Source: CAVSJR01 sp963728285
GTDB taxonomy: Bacteria > Actinomycetota > UBA4738 > HRBIN12
Assembly (NCBI GenBank): GCA_963728285.1
Contig: CAVSJR010000001.1
Coordinates: 992,001 to 1,056,000, forward strand
Direction: 5' to 3'
Length of the DNA stretch: 64,000 nucleotides
The position numbers and the translations under genes are program-made. The notes under the pieces are model-generated. The model saw only the letters and a list, made by a program, of their open reading frames with translations, was not told the origin of the DNA and made no database searches. This document shows, piece by piece, positions 36,637 to 47,278 of this stretch. How positions within the stretch are numbered: the first letter of the stretch is position 1; every line of letters starts with the position of its first letter.

Positions 36637-36701
36637 GCGCGGCCGGCCCCAGGAGGGTCGGAGCCCGCGCCAGACGCCCCTCGCCCAGCGGGGGGTTTTT
36701 T
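36614..36701 (+). terminator. Transcription attenuator (alternative hairpins plus intrinsic terminator)
   Basis: The terminator is CCCCTCGC-CCA-GCGGGGGG (36,677-36,695; one T-G wobble) followed by six T residues (36,696-36,701). Upstream, CGACCCTC inside the leader codons (36,614-36,621) can pair with GAGGGTCG (36,653-36,660), and GGCGCGG (36,636-36,642) with CCGCGCC (36,665-36,671). The GAGGG segment can alternatively pair with CCCTC of the terminator arm. A ribosome stalled on the leader's Leu/Val/Ile codons would mask the first segment and free GAGGG to act as antiterminator, the classical attenuation logic. Exact structures are my inference. Confidence 0.8.
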
Positions 36702-36762
36702 GTACCCACCGATCACCCCAGCATCGGCGGACCGCAGGAACACGGACGGAAGGGAGCGGCTC

Positions 36763-37092
36763 ATGAGGTACGAGTTTGAACGCGACGGCACCACCGTCGC
36801 GAGCGTCCTCTGGGAGGGTCCCGGTCAGGTCGTGGTCGAGGCGTCGGACTCGGCGCTCCGCTCCCAGTTCGATCGCTTCTTCTCGAGCGAGGTCACGTAT
36901 CTCGGCGGCGACGTGGGCGCGGCCGAGCAGGACGAGCTCGCGGCCGACGTGCTCCAGTCCCGCCGGCGCGACTGGAATCCCTGGGAGTTCGAGCGAGCGT
37001 GCCGCAACCTGGCCCACCGGCTCGGTTGCAGCGTCCGCCGCGTGGAGACCGGACCCGTGGAGGGGCGCCCGGAGGAGGTCGGAAGCCGATGA
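36763..37092 (+). CDS. Small unknown protein between the attenuator and ilvB
   Basis: This 109-residue protein begins MRYEFERDGTTVASVLWEGP and contains SQFDRFFSSEVTYLGGD and RDWNPWEFERACRNLAHRLG. No signal or membrane segment is present. AAGGGAG lies before the ATG at 36763, and its stop overlaps the ilvB start (ATGA), so it is coupled to acetolactate synthase and under the same attenuator. I do not recognise the family. Candidate roles are an accessory or regulator of branched-chain synthesis, but nothing in the sequence proves it. Confidence 0.7.
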   Translation: MRYEFERDGTTVASVLWEGPGQVVVEASDSALRSQFDRFFSSEVTYLGGDVGAAEQDELAADVLQSRRRDWNPWEFERACRNLAHRLGCSVRRVETGPVEGRPEEVGSR

Positions 37093-38843
37093 AGGTCAGC
37101 GGCGCACAGGCGCTGTTCAAGGCCCTCGAGGGAGAGGGCGTCGACACCGTGTTCGGGATCCCGGGTGGCGCCATCCTGCCCGCCTACGATCCGCTGATCG
37201 ATTCGAGAATCCGACACATCCTCTGCCGGCACGAGCAGGGAGCCGGTCACGCCGCGGAGGGCTACGCCCACGCCACCGGACGGGTTGGCGTGGCGATCGT
37301 CACGTCGGGACCGGGCGGGTGCAACCTCGTGACCGCGCTCGCGGACGCGAAGATGGACTCGATCCCCATGGTCGCGATCACGGGCCAGGTGCCCACGCCC
37401 GTCGTCGGCAACGACGCGTTCCAGGAGGCCGACATCACCGGGGTCACGATGCCGGTCACGAAGCACAACATGCTCGTCACGAGCCCCGCCGAGGTTGCCA
37501 CCGCGATTCGCGAGGCGTTCCACATCGCGAGCACCGGCCGGCCGGGCCCCGTCCTCGTCGACATCCCGAAGGACGTCCTCGTCAACGAGACGACCTGGCG
37601 GTGGCCGGAGCACGTCGACCTTCCCGGCTACCGGCCCACGACGAAGGGCAACTCGAGGCAGATCCGCGAGGCCGTGAAGCTGATCATGAAGGCCAAGCGG
37701 CCCCTGCTGTATGCCGGAGGCGGCGTGATCAAGGCCGACGCCTCGAAGGAGCTCTACGAGTTGGCGACGACCGGCAACCTCCCGGTCGTGACCACGCTCA
37801 TGGCGCGAGGCGTGTTCCCGGACTCTCATGAACTGTGCCTCGAGATGCCGGGCATGCACGGGAACTACACCGCCGTGATGGCGATGCAGCGCTGCGACCT
37901 CCTCGTCTCGCTGGGGGCGAGGTTCGACGACCGCGTCACCGGCAGCCTGGCCTCGTTCGCTCCCGACGCGAAGGTCGTGCACGTCGACGTCGATCCGGCC
38001 GAGATCGGAAAGAACCGCCGGGCCGACGTGCCGATCGTCGGGGACTGCAAGGACGTCATCGGCAAGATGGCCGCCGAGCTCTCGCGCAAGCAGGGCGACG
38101 ACGGCGCCGCCGCGCCCGATCGCGGCCCCTGGTTCACGCAGATCCGCGAATGGCAGGCGGCCTACCCGTATCGATACGACCAGCAGCCCGACGGCCCCAT
38201 CAAGCCGCAGTTCGCGATCGAGCGCCTCTACAAGGCGGCGGGAGGAGACGACACCATCGTCGTGGCCGGCGTCGGTCAGCACCAGATGTGGGCATCGCAA
38301 TTCTGGAAGTACGACGCGCCGCGGACGTGGATCAACTCCGGCGGCCTCGGCACGATGGGGTTCGCCGTCCCCGCGGCCCTCGGCGCGAAGGCCGGGATGC
38401 CCGATCGGCGGGTGATCGCCATCGACGGGGACGGCTGCTTCCAGATGACCGCGCAGGAGCTCGCCACCTCGACGGCCGAGAACATCCCGTTCGTCACGGC
38501 CATCATCAACAACGCGTACCTCGGCATGGTGCGTCAATGGCAGCAGCTCTTCTACAACGAGCGCTACTCGCAGGTCTACCTCTCCTACGACGTCCCCGAT
38601 TACGTCAAGCTCGCCGAGGCCTACGGCTGCGTCGGGCTGCGAGCGGAGCATCCGGACGAGGTCGACGCCGTCATCGAGAAGGCGCTGTCGATCAACGACC
38701 GCTCCGTCGTGATCGACTTTCGCGTGGACTCCGAGGAGAACGTGTTCCCGATGGTTCCCGCGGGCGCATCGAACGACGACATCATCACCGGCCCGGAGGG
38801 ACTCTCTCCGGCAGAGGATCCCGCGGAGGCACCGATCGCATGA
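37089..38843 (+). CDS. ilvB: Acetolactate synthase large subunit
   Basis: This 584-residue thiamin-diphosphate enzyme condenses pyruvate with pyruvate or 2-oxobutyrate. The catalytic glutamate is E49 in CRHEQGAGHAAEGYA. The FAD-binding middle domain includes SLGARFDDRVTG, and the ThDP/Mg motif runs from GDGCFQMTAQELAT to INNAYLGMVRQWQ. It overlaps the upstream small gene and downstream ilvN by 4 bases each. Expression should follow the upstream leader-peptide attenuator. Confidence 0.97.
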   Translation: MKVSGAQALFKALEGEGVDTVFGIPGGAILPAYDPLIDSRIRHILCRHEQGAGHAAEGYAHATGRVGVAIVTSGPGGCNLVTALADAKMDSIPMVAITGQVPTPVVGNDAFQEADITGVTMPVTKHNMLVTSPAEVATAIREAFHIASTGRPGPVLVDIPKDVLVNETTWRWPEHVDLPGYRPTTKGNSRQIREAVKLIMKAKRPLLYAGGGVIKADASKELYELATTGNLPVVTTLMARGVFPDSHELCLEMPGMHGNYTAVMAMQRCDLLVSLGARFDDRVTGSLASFAPDAKVVHVDVDPAEIGKNRRADVPIVGDCKDVIGKMAAELSRKQGDDGAAAPDRGPWFTQIREWQAAYPYRYDQQPDGPIKPQFAIERLYKAAGGDDTIVVAGVGQHQMWASQFWKYDAPRTWINSGGLGTMGFAVPAALGAKAGMPDRRVIAIDGDGCFQMTAQELATSTAENIPFVTAIINNAYLGMVRQWQQLFYNERYSQVYLSYDVPDYVKLAEAYGCVGLRAEHPDEVDAVIEKALSINDRSVVIDFRVDSEENVFPMVPAGASNDDIITGPEGLSPAEDPAEAPIA

Positions 38844-39400
38844 GCCTGCATACGCTCTCCGTCCTGGTCGAGGACAAGCCCGGCGTCCTCACGCGCGTCG
38901 CGGGCTTGTTCGCGGCCCGCGGATACAACATCGATTCCCTCGCCGTCGGGCCGACCGAGGAATCGGGCCTTTCCCGCATGACGATCGTCGTCGACGTCGA
39001 GTCCAAGCCGCTCGAGCAGGTGACCAAGCAGCTCAACAAGCTCGTCCACGTCATCAAGATCCTCGAGCACGAGCCCACGGCGACGGTCGAGCGCGAGCTC
39101 GTCCTCGTCAAGGTTCGCGCCGAGGGGGAGGCCCGCGCCCGCATCATGGAGATCGCCGATGTGTTTCGCGTGCGGGTGCTCGATGTGACCAGACGCACGC
39201 TGACGGTCGAGGGCACCGGGACGCCGGACAAGATCTCGGCGCTGCTCGAGCTGCTGGCGGACCACGGCATCGTGGAGCTCGCTCGAACGGGGCGAATCGC
39301 CCTCTCGAGGGGCGACCGCGGCATCCGCGAACGCGTCCTTCGAAGCCCGAAGGCCGCGGGGGCGGAGGACATGTCCGAGTGGGCGGGCGGAGGGGTCTAG
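38840..39400 (+). CDS. ilvN: Acetolactate synthase small (regulatory) subunit
   Basis: This 186-residue regulatory subunit confers valine feedback inhibition. The N-terminal ACT domain reads HTLSVLVEDKPGVLTRVAGL then ARGYNIDSLAVG, and a second small domain includes TLTVEGTGTPDKISALLELL. The C-terminus has a short extra tail (residues about 165-186) beyond the usual end. It overlaps ilvB by ATGA and is followed after 55 bases by ilvC. Confidence 0.96.
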   Translation: MSLHTLSVLVEDKPGVLTRVAGLFAARGYNIDSLAVGPTEESGLSRMTIVVDVESKPLEQVTKQLNKLVHVIKILEHEPTATVERELVLVKVRAEGEARARIMEIADVFRVRVLDVTRRTLTVEGTGTPDKISALLELLADHGIVELARTGRIALSRGDRGIRERVLRSPKAAGAEDMSEWAGGGV

Positions 39401-39455
39401 GAGCGACGGCCGCGAATCGACGCGAGGACCCGAGAGGGAGAAGGAGCGAGGCGAC

Positions 39456-40472
39456 ATGGCGAGGATCTTCTACGAGGCGGACGCGAACAAGGATGCGCTG
39501 CAGAGCGACGCGATCGCGGTGCTCGGCTTCGGGAGCCAGGGCCACGCGCACGCGCTCAACCTGAGGGACTCCGGCTTCGACGTCCGCGTGGGCCTGCGGG
39601 CGGGGTCCGCGTCGTGGCCCGAGGCGGAGGCCGCCGGCCTGCGGGTGTTGGAGACCGCCGATGCCGTCGCCGAGGCGAACGTCGTCATGGTGTTGCTGCC
39701 CGACACGTCGCAGGCCGCGGTGTACGCGACCGACATCGTTCGGAACCTCGAGGCCGGAGACATGCTGATGTTCGCCCACGGGTTCAACATCCACTTCGGG
39801 ACGATCGCGCCTCCCGAGGGCGTCGACGTGACGATGATCGCTCCGAAGGGCCCGGGCCACCTGGTCCGCCGCACCTACGAGGAGGGGATCGGAACGCCCG
39901 CGCTCGTCGCCGTGCATCAGGACGCGACGGGCAAGGCGCTCGACCGCGCGCTCGCCTACGCGGCCGGGATCGGCGTGGCCAAGGCCGGCGTCATCCAGAC
40001 GACCTTCAAGGAGGAGACCGAGACGGACCTGTTCGGCGAGCAGGCGGTGCTGTGCGGCGGAGCGTCGAGCCTCGTGCAGTCGGGCTTCGAGACGCTCGTC
40101 GCGGCCGGCTATCAACCGGAGATCGCCTACTTCGAGTGCCTCCACGAGCTGAAGCTGATCGTGGATCTGATGTACGAGGGAGGCCTGTCGTGGATGCGGT
40201 ACTCCATCTCCGAGACCGCGGAGTACGGCGACTACACGCGTGGGCCGCGGGTGATCGACGACGAGACTCGAGCGGAGATGCGCCGCATCCTGGACGAGAT
40301 CCAGAGCGGCCAGTTCGCCAAGGAGTGGATCGCCGAGGCGGAGAACGGGTTCCCGAACTTCCGTCGACTTCGCGCGGAGGCGAGGACCTCCCAGCTCGAG
40401 GAGGTGGGGCGAGGTCTGCGCCGGATGATGCCGTGGCTGAAGTCCGAGGAGAAGGTGATGCCCGATGCGTGA
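39456..40472 (+). CDS. ilvC: Ketol-acid reductoisomerase (class I)
   Basis: This 338-residue NADPH-dependent enzyme isomerises and reduces acetohydroxy acids. The nucleotide-binding loop is AVLGFGSQGHAHALNLRDSG, with Phe where most homologues have Tyr. The metal-binding acidic residues lie in KEETETDLFGEQAVLCGG and in YFECLHELKLIVDLMYEGG. The ATG at 39456 follows GGGAGAAGGAG. It overlaps leuA by 8 bases. Confidence 0.97.
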   Translation: MARIFYEADANKDALQSDAIAVLGFGSQGHAHALNLRDSGFDVRVGLRAGSASWPEAEAAGLRVLETADAVAEANVVMVLLPDTSQAAVYATDIVRNLEAGDMLMFAHGFNIHFGTIAPPEGVDVTMIAPKGPGHLVRRTYEEGIGTPALVAVHQDATGKALDRALAYAAGIGVAKAGVIQTTFKEETETDLFGEQAVLCGGASSLVQSGFETLVAAGYQPEIAYFECLHELKLIVDLMYEGGLSWMRYSISETAEYGDYTRGPRVIDDETRAEMRRILDEIQSGQFAKEWIAEAENGFPNFRRLRAEARTSQLEEVGRGLRRMMPWLKSEEKVMPDA

Positions 40473-42099
40473 TCCGTCCAACGACGACCCAGGTGAGGTA
40501 GGCGCCGCCGCGGACGGCGGCGATCCGGATTCTGGTGCGGGCGGAGCTCCCGCGGGCGAGCGGGTCCGCTTCTTCGACACCACCCTCCGCGACGGGGAAC
40601 AGGCTCCGGGCATCGCGCTCACCCGCGTCGAGAAGGTCGAGATCGCCGAGCAATTGGCCCGCCTGAACGTCGACATCCTCGAGGCCGGGTTCCCGATCTC
40701 GTCCGAGGGGGAGTTCGATGCGGTGCGCGAGATCGCGACGAGCGTCCACGGCCCGGTCATCGCGGCGCTGGCACGCGTCACGCCCGGCGATATCCACCGG
40801 GCGGCCGAGGCCCTGAAGGGCGCGGACCGCTGGCGGATCCATACCTTCATCTCGACCAGCGACATCCACATGAGCGACATGCTGCGCATGTCGCACGACC
40901 AGGTCCTGAACGGGATCCGGGAGGGCGTGGGGTTGGCGGTCGGATACACCGACGACGTGGAGTTCTCGGCCCAGGATGCGACGCGGACGGAGCTCGGGTT
41001 CCTCCTGGAGTGCTTCCGCGTCGCGGTCGAGTCCGGCGCGACGACGATCAACGTCCCCGACACCGTCGGCTACGCGATGCCCCACGAGTTCGGAGAGCTC
41101 GTGCGCATCGTGCGCGAGAGCGTGCCCGACGAGGTGACGATCTCCACGCACTGCCACAACGACCTCGGGCTCGCGGTCGCAAACGCGCTCGCCGGCATCG
41201 TCAACGGCGCCCGGCAGGTGGAGGTCGCCGTGAACGGCATCGGCGAGCGCGCGGGCAACTGCGCGCTCGAGGAGGTCGCGATGATCGTGCGGACGCGCGC
41301 CCAGGCGCTGGGGGTGCACCACGGCCTGAACGCGAAGGAGATCATGCGGACCTCGCGGCTCGTGTCGATGACGACCGGATACTCGGTTCAGCCGAACAAG
41401 GCCGTTGTGGGCGCTTCGGCCTTCGCCCACGAGAGCGGGATCCATCAGCACGGCGTCCTGTCCAATGCCGAGACCTACGAGATCATGGACCCGATCGAGG
41501 TGGGGCTCGAGGGCAACCGGATCGTCCTCGGCAAGCACTCCGGACGGCACGCGTTCGCCGACGCCCTGGTGAAGATGGGGCTGGAGCTCGACCCCGAGCA
41601 CCTCGATCGTGCCTTCGCGCGGTTCAAGGACCTCGCCGACCGGAAGATCCAACTCACCGATCAGGACCTCGAGGCGATCGTGGCGGAGGAGCTCGGTGCC
41701 GCGGAGCAGGACTTCCTTCTCCTCGAGTCGCTCCAGATGGGCGGGGGCACGCATCTGTCGCCGAGCGCGACCGTGAGGCTCCGCCGGGGCGATGACCTGA
41801 TCGAGGAGTCCGCGATGGGAGACGGCATGATCGACGCCGCGTGCGGCGCGATTCAGCGAGCGGCCGGCGTCGAGGCGCGACTCGTCACGTTTCACGTCTC
41901 GAGCGTCACCGGCGGCTCCGACGCGCTCGGGGACGTGGTCGTGCAGCTCGATATCGGAGGGCGGCGGGTCACCGGGCGCGGCGTCTCGGTCGACGTCGTC
42001 GAGGCCTCGGCTCGGGCCTACCTCGCCGCCATCAACCGGGCGCTCTCGATCGGCGCCGCGGAGCCGGCGAACGCGGAGGACCAGCGGGTGACGCCGTGA
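40465..42099 (+). CDS. leuA: 2-isopropylmalate synthase
   Basis: This 544-residue enzyme condenses acetyl-CoA with 2-oxoisovalerate, the committed leucine step. The catalytic barrel starts with FFDTTLRDGEQAPGIALT (from about residue 36), includes HCHNDLGLAVANALAG and AHESGIHQHGVL, and the C-terminal regulatory LeuA dimer domain (about residues 410-535) should bind leucine. An Asp/Gly/Ala-rich stretch of about 30 residues precedes the barrel. It overlaps ilvC and leuB. Confidence 0.96.
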   Translation: MRDPSNDDPGEVGAAADGGDPDSGAGGAPAGERVRFFDTTLRDGEQAPGIALTRVEKVEIAEQLARLNVDILEAGFPISSEGEFDAVREIATSVHGPVIAALARVTPGDIHRAAEALKGADRWRIHTFISTSDIHMSDMLRMSHDQVLNGIREGVGLAVGYTDDVEFSAQDATRTELGFLLECFRVAVESGATTINVPDTVGYAMPHEFGELVRIVRESVPDEVTISTHCHNDLGLAVANALAGIVNGARQVEVAVNGIGERAGNCALEEVAMIVRTRAQALGVHHGLNAKEIMRTSRLVSMTTGYSVQPNKAVVGASAFAHESGIHQHGVLSNAETYEIMDPIEVGLEGNRIVLGKHSGRHAFADALVKMGLELDPEHLDRAFARFKDLADRKIQLTDQDLEAIVAEELGAAEQDFLLLESLQMGGGTHLSPSATVRLRRGDDLIEESAMGDGMIDAACGAIQRAAGVEARLVTFHVSSVTGGSDALGDVVVQLDIGGRRVTGRGVSVDVVEASARAYLAAINRALSIGAAEPANAEDQRVTP

Positions 42100-43223
42100 C
42101 CGCCGCCGCGTCGGGATCCACGGCGTCGTCGGTCGCCGGCGCCGCGGTTCGACCCGGAGGACGTCCCTACAGGATCGGGGTCATCGCGGGCGACGGCACC
42201 GGCCCGGAGGTCGTTCGCGAGGGACTCAAGGTCCTCGAGGCCGTCCGTGCCGCCGCCGGCTTCACCGTCACGCCGGAGCCGCTCGACCTCGGCGCGGAGC
42301 GGTTCCTGCGCACCGGCGACGTGCTGCCGGACGAGGAGCTCGCGCGGCTGAGGGAGATGGACGCCATCTTCCTCGGAGCGGTGGGCGATCCGCGCGTGCG
42401 GCCGGGCATCCTCGAGCGCGATCTGCTGCTTCGGATCAGGTTCGAGCTCGACCAGTACGTCAACCTCCGCCCGATCCGGCGCTATCCGGGCGTGGAGACG
42501 CTGGTCCCCGGCCACGCCGAGGAGGACGTCGACATGGTGGTCGTTCGGGAGAACTCCGAGGGCCTCTACTCGGGAGCGGGAGGCTTCCATCGACGGGGCA
42601 CGCCGTTCGAGGTCGCGGTGCAGGAGAGCGTCAACACGCGTCACGGGGTCGAACGGATCGTCCGGTACGCGTTCGAGCTTGCGATGCGTCCGGGCCGGCG
42701 GCGCAAGGTCACGCTCGTGCACAAGACGAACGTCCTGACCTTCGCGGGAGACCTGTACCAGCGCGTCGTCGACGTGGTCGCCACCGAATACCCGGACGTG
42801 GACGTCGACTACGTGCACGTCGACGCGTGCTGCATCTACTTCCTGGATTGGCCGGGGCGGTTCGACGTGATCGTCACCGACAACATGTTCGGCGACATCA
42901 TCACCGACCTCGGCGCCATGATCCAGGGCGGCATGGGCGTCGCGGCCGGCGGCAACCTGAACCCCGACGGCGTCTCCATGTTCGAGCCGATCGGCGGCAC
43001 GGCCCCCGACCACGCCGGCAAGGAGACCATCAATCCGATCGCCGCGATCGCCGCGGTGGGGATGTTGCTCTCGGAGCTCGGAGAGGCGGATGCGGCCGCC
43101 CGGGTGGAGGCCGGCATTCGGTCGGCGACCTCCAGGATGAAGTCGATGCGCGCCGGTGAGATGGGCTTCTCGACGGCCGAGGTCGGGGACCTCGTCGTCG
43201 AGGGCGCGGCCGGGGCCGCGTGA
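42096..43223 (+). CDS. leuB: 3-isopropylmalate dehydrogenase
   Basis: This 375-residue NAD-dependent beta-decarboxylating dehydrogenase has IGVIAGDGTGPEVVREGLKV, the substrate arginines in RIRFELDQYVNLRPIRRY, VVVRENSEGLYSGAGG, and the metal site VTDNMFGDIITDLGAMIQGG. The VRENSEGLYSG wording is shared with the tartrate/isopropylmalate branch, but its place between leuA and cimA supports leucine synthesis. The first 22 residues are an Ala/Ser/Gly extension. It starts at a GTG overlapping leuA and ends overlapping cimA. leuC and leuD are not in the window. Confidence 0.93.
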   Translation: MTAAASGSTASSVAGAAVRPGGRPYRIGVIAGDGTGPEVVREGLKVLEAVRAAAGFTVTPEPLDLGAERFLRTGDVLPDEELARLREMDAIFLGAVGDPRVRPGILERDLLLRIRFELDQYVNLRPIRRYPGVETLVPGHAEEDVDMVVVRENSEGLYSGAGGFHRRGTPFEVAVQESVNTRHGVERIVRYAFELAMRPGRRRKVTLVHKTNVLTFAGDLYQRVVDVVATEYPDVDVDYVHVDACCIYFLDWPGRFDVIVTDNMFGDIITDLGAMIQGGMGVAAGGNLNPDGVSMFEPIGGTAPDHAGKETINPIAAIAAVGMLLSELGEADAAARVEAGIRSATSRMKSMRAGEMGFSTAEVGDLVVEGAAGAA

Positions 43224-44840
43224 TGGCCGCCGGGCCGGCCACCGGCGAGGCCGGCGGAGATCGCAGCGTCGAGCTGTACGACACCACGCTGCGGGACGGC
43301 GCCCAGCGGGCCGACCTCTCGTACTCGATCGAGGACCGGCTCCGAATCCTGCACAAGCTCGACCAGGTCGGCTTCCCCTACATCGAGGGCGGGTGGCCGG
43401 GGGCGAATCCGCGCGATACGGAGTTCTTCAAGCTCGCCGCCAAGGAGACGCTCGCGAACGCCCAGCTGACGTCGTTCGGAATGACCCGCCGGGCGGGCGA
43501 GCGGGCGGAGGACTCCTCCGTGCTTCGCGAACTGCTCGATACCGGCACCGAGGTCGTCTGCATCGTCGGGAAATCCTGGGACCTCCACGTGACCGATGCG
43601 CTCCGGACGACGCCGGACGAGGGCGTCGCCATGGTGCGGGATTCCATCGCCTTTCTCTCCTCGCAGGGCCGCCGGGTGTTCTTCGATGCCGAGCACTTCT
43701 TCGACGGCTATCGCGCCGACTCCGCGTTCGCCCTGCGCGTCCTTGCGGCGGCGGAGGAGGCCGGCGCCGAGCGGTTGGTGCTGTGCGATACCAACGGCGG
43801 CATGCTGCCCCACGACGTCGCGCGGGTCGTGCGCGACGTGGCCGAGGTGACCGGCGCACCCCTCGGCATTCACGTCCACAACGACGCCGGTTGCGCCGTC
43901 GCAAACTCGCTCGTTGCGGTCGAGGCCGGCGTGCACCAGGTTCAGGGGACGATCAACGGCTACGGCGAACGAACCGGCAACGCCGATCTGGTTCCGATCT
44001 CGGCGGACCTGGCGTTGAAGATGGGCGTTCGATGCCTGCCCGACGGTGCGATGGAGCACCTGACCGAGCTGGCCCACTACGTCGCCGAGGTGGCGAACAT
44101 CGCCCCGGACTCCCACCAACCGTACGCCGGCCGGTATGCGTTCACGCACAAGGCGGGCCTGCACACCAGCGGCATCGCCAGGCTGTCGAGAGCCTACGAG
44201 CATGTCCCCCCCGAGGTCGTCGGGAACCATCGCGGCGTGGTCGCGAGCGATCTCGGCGGGTCTGCGACCCTCAAGATGAAGGCGGGGGAATTCGGCGTCG
44301 AGCTGCACGACTCGGCCGTCCCCGCCCTGCTCAGCGGACCTCAAGGACCTGGAGGCTCGTGGCTACACCTACGAGGTGGCCGACGCGTCGCTGGAGCTGC
44401 TGATGCGACGCGCCGACGGCTGGACGCAGTCGTTCTTCGACATCGAGAGCTTCCGCGTTCACGTCGAGCGACGCGGCGGCGAGGCGTCGCTCGCCGAGGC
44501 CACGGTCAAGGTGCTGACCAAGGGGACGAGGCATATCGACTCCGCGGAGGGGGCGGGCCCCGTGGGGGCGCTGGACACCGCCCTGCGCAAGGCACTCTCC
44601 AACGACTACCCGGAGCTCGACACGATGGCGCTCGAGGATTACCGGGTTCGAGTGCTCGATGAGACCCACGGGGCGGGAGCGGTCGTTCGCGTCCTGATCG
44701 ACACGTCGAACGGCGAGCGCGAGTGGACCACCGTGGGGGTGAGCGAGAACATCATCGAGGCGTCGTGGGAGGCGCTCACCGAGGCCTATCTGTTCGGACT
44801 GCTCCATCCTCGTGAGGACCGTGAGGGCCGCGAGGAGTAA
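43220..44840 (+). CDS. cimA: (R)-citramalate synthase, one frameshift
   Basis: This enzyme condenses pyruvate and acetyl-CoA to citramalate, giving 2-oxobutyrate for isoleucine without threonine. The barrel begins LYDTTLRDGAQRADLSYSIE, then FDAEHFFDGYRADSAFALRV, HVHNDAGCAVANSLVAVEAG, QGTINGYGERTGNADLV and HKAGLHTSGIARL, a pattern diagnostic of CimA rather than LeuA. A C-terminal regulatory domain follows. One extra G near 44,335 breaks the frame; deleting it joins VPALLS to DLKDLEARGYTYE and restores about 539 codons. A GTG at 43220 and an ATG at 43223 are adjacent possible starts. Confidence 0.93.
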
Positions 44841-45361
44841 CGCCGTCGTCTCGATCCGGGAGGCCGTGGCCGACGACGCCCGCGGACATTGCGGACGTGC
44901 AAGTGCGTTCGTGGCAGGTCGCCTATCGCGGACTGATCGATCAGGGCTTCCTGGATCGCCTCTCCTACGCCGAGCACCTGTCGATGTGGCGGCATCGGTT
45001 CGAGGCAGCCGATCCCGACCTGCACGTCCTCGTGGCGGGGGCCGGCGACGAGGTCGTCGGCTTCTCGAGCTTCGGGCCGAGCAAGGATGACGACGCCGGC
45101 GTGAGCACCGCCGAGGTCTACGCCATTTATCTCGCGCCCGAATGGTTCGGGGCCGGGGTGGGAAGGGGACTGCTCGCTCGGGCGGTTGAGGCGCTCGGCG
45201 GACTGGGCTTCCGCGACTGCACCCTCTGGGTGCTCGAGCTGAACGACCGAGCCCGCCGCTTCTACGAGGTCGCGGGATGGCGCTGGGACGGTGCCCGCTC
45301 GGTGCACCCCTACGGCGCTCTCACGGAGCCGATCCTTCGGTACCGCCGGGCGCTCGCCTGA
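44821..45361 (+). CDS. GNAT-family N-acetyltransferase, one frameshift
   Basis: This is an acetyltransferase of about 180 residues. The acetyl-CoA loop is YLAPEWFGAGVGRGLLARAVEA-type (about residues 102-123; V-G-x-G-x-x-L) followed by LWVLELNDRARRFYEVAGWR, a common end of GNAT domains. An extra C near 44,881 separates the first 20 residues from ADIADVQVRSWQVAYRGLI. The start is uncertain (GTG at 44,821 or 44,812), inside the end of cimA. It follows the branched-chain operon, but no biosynthetic link is evident. The acceptor is unknown. Confidence 0.8.
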
Positions 45362-45428
45362 TCCGGCCGCCCGATCGAGCGGTACCCTTGGAGGGCAAGG
45401 CGCAACGACCACGGACGTGAGGTGACGG

Positions 45429-47090
<1,662 letters not shown>

Positions 47091-47160
47091 GCCGCCGCGC
47101 GGGCGGCCGCCGCGTCCGCCGGTGGGGGTCGACGCGATGTTCCCGCATGAAGTAGGTTCT

Positions 47161-47174
47161 TCAGGTACCCCTGA
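47161..47174. promoter_or_regulatory. Palindrome upstream of a secreted protein gene
   Basis: TCAGG-TACC-CCTGA has perfect 5-base arms and lies 105 bases before the ATG at 47,279, in a 188-base gap following the mutase gene. It could be an operator or the base of a leader hairpin. Nothing else in the gap is recognisable. Confidence 0.3.
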
Positions 47175-47278
47175 GAGCCTCGGTCCGGTCGGTGGAGGCG
47201 CGCGTCGCCTCCCGAGATCGCGATCACACCGCGTGGGGCATTCGAAGCCGCACGCCGACATGCGCCCGGAGGAAGACG

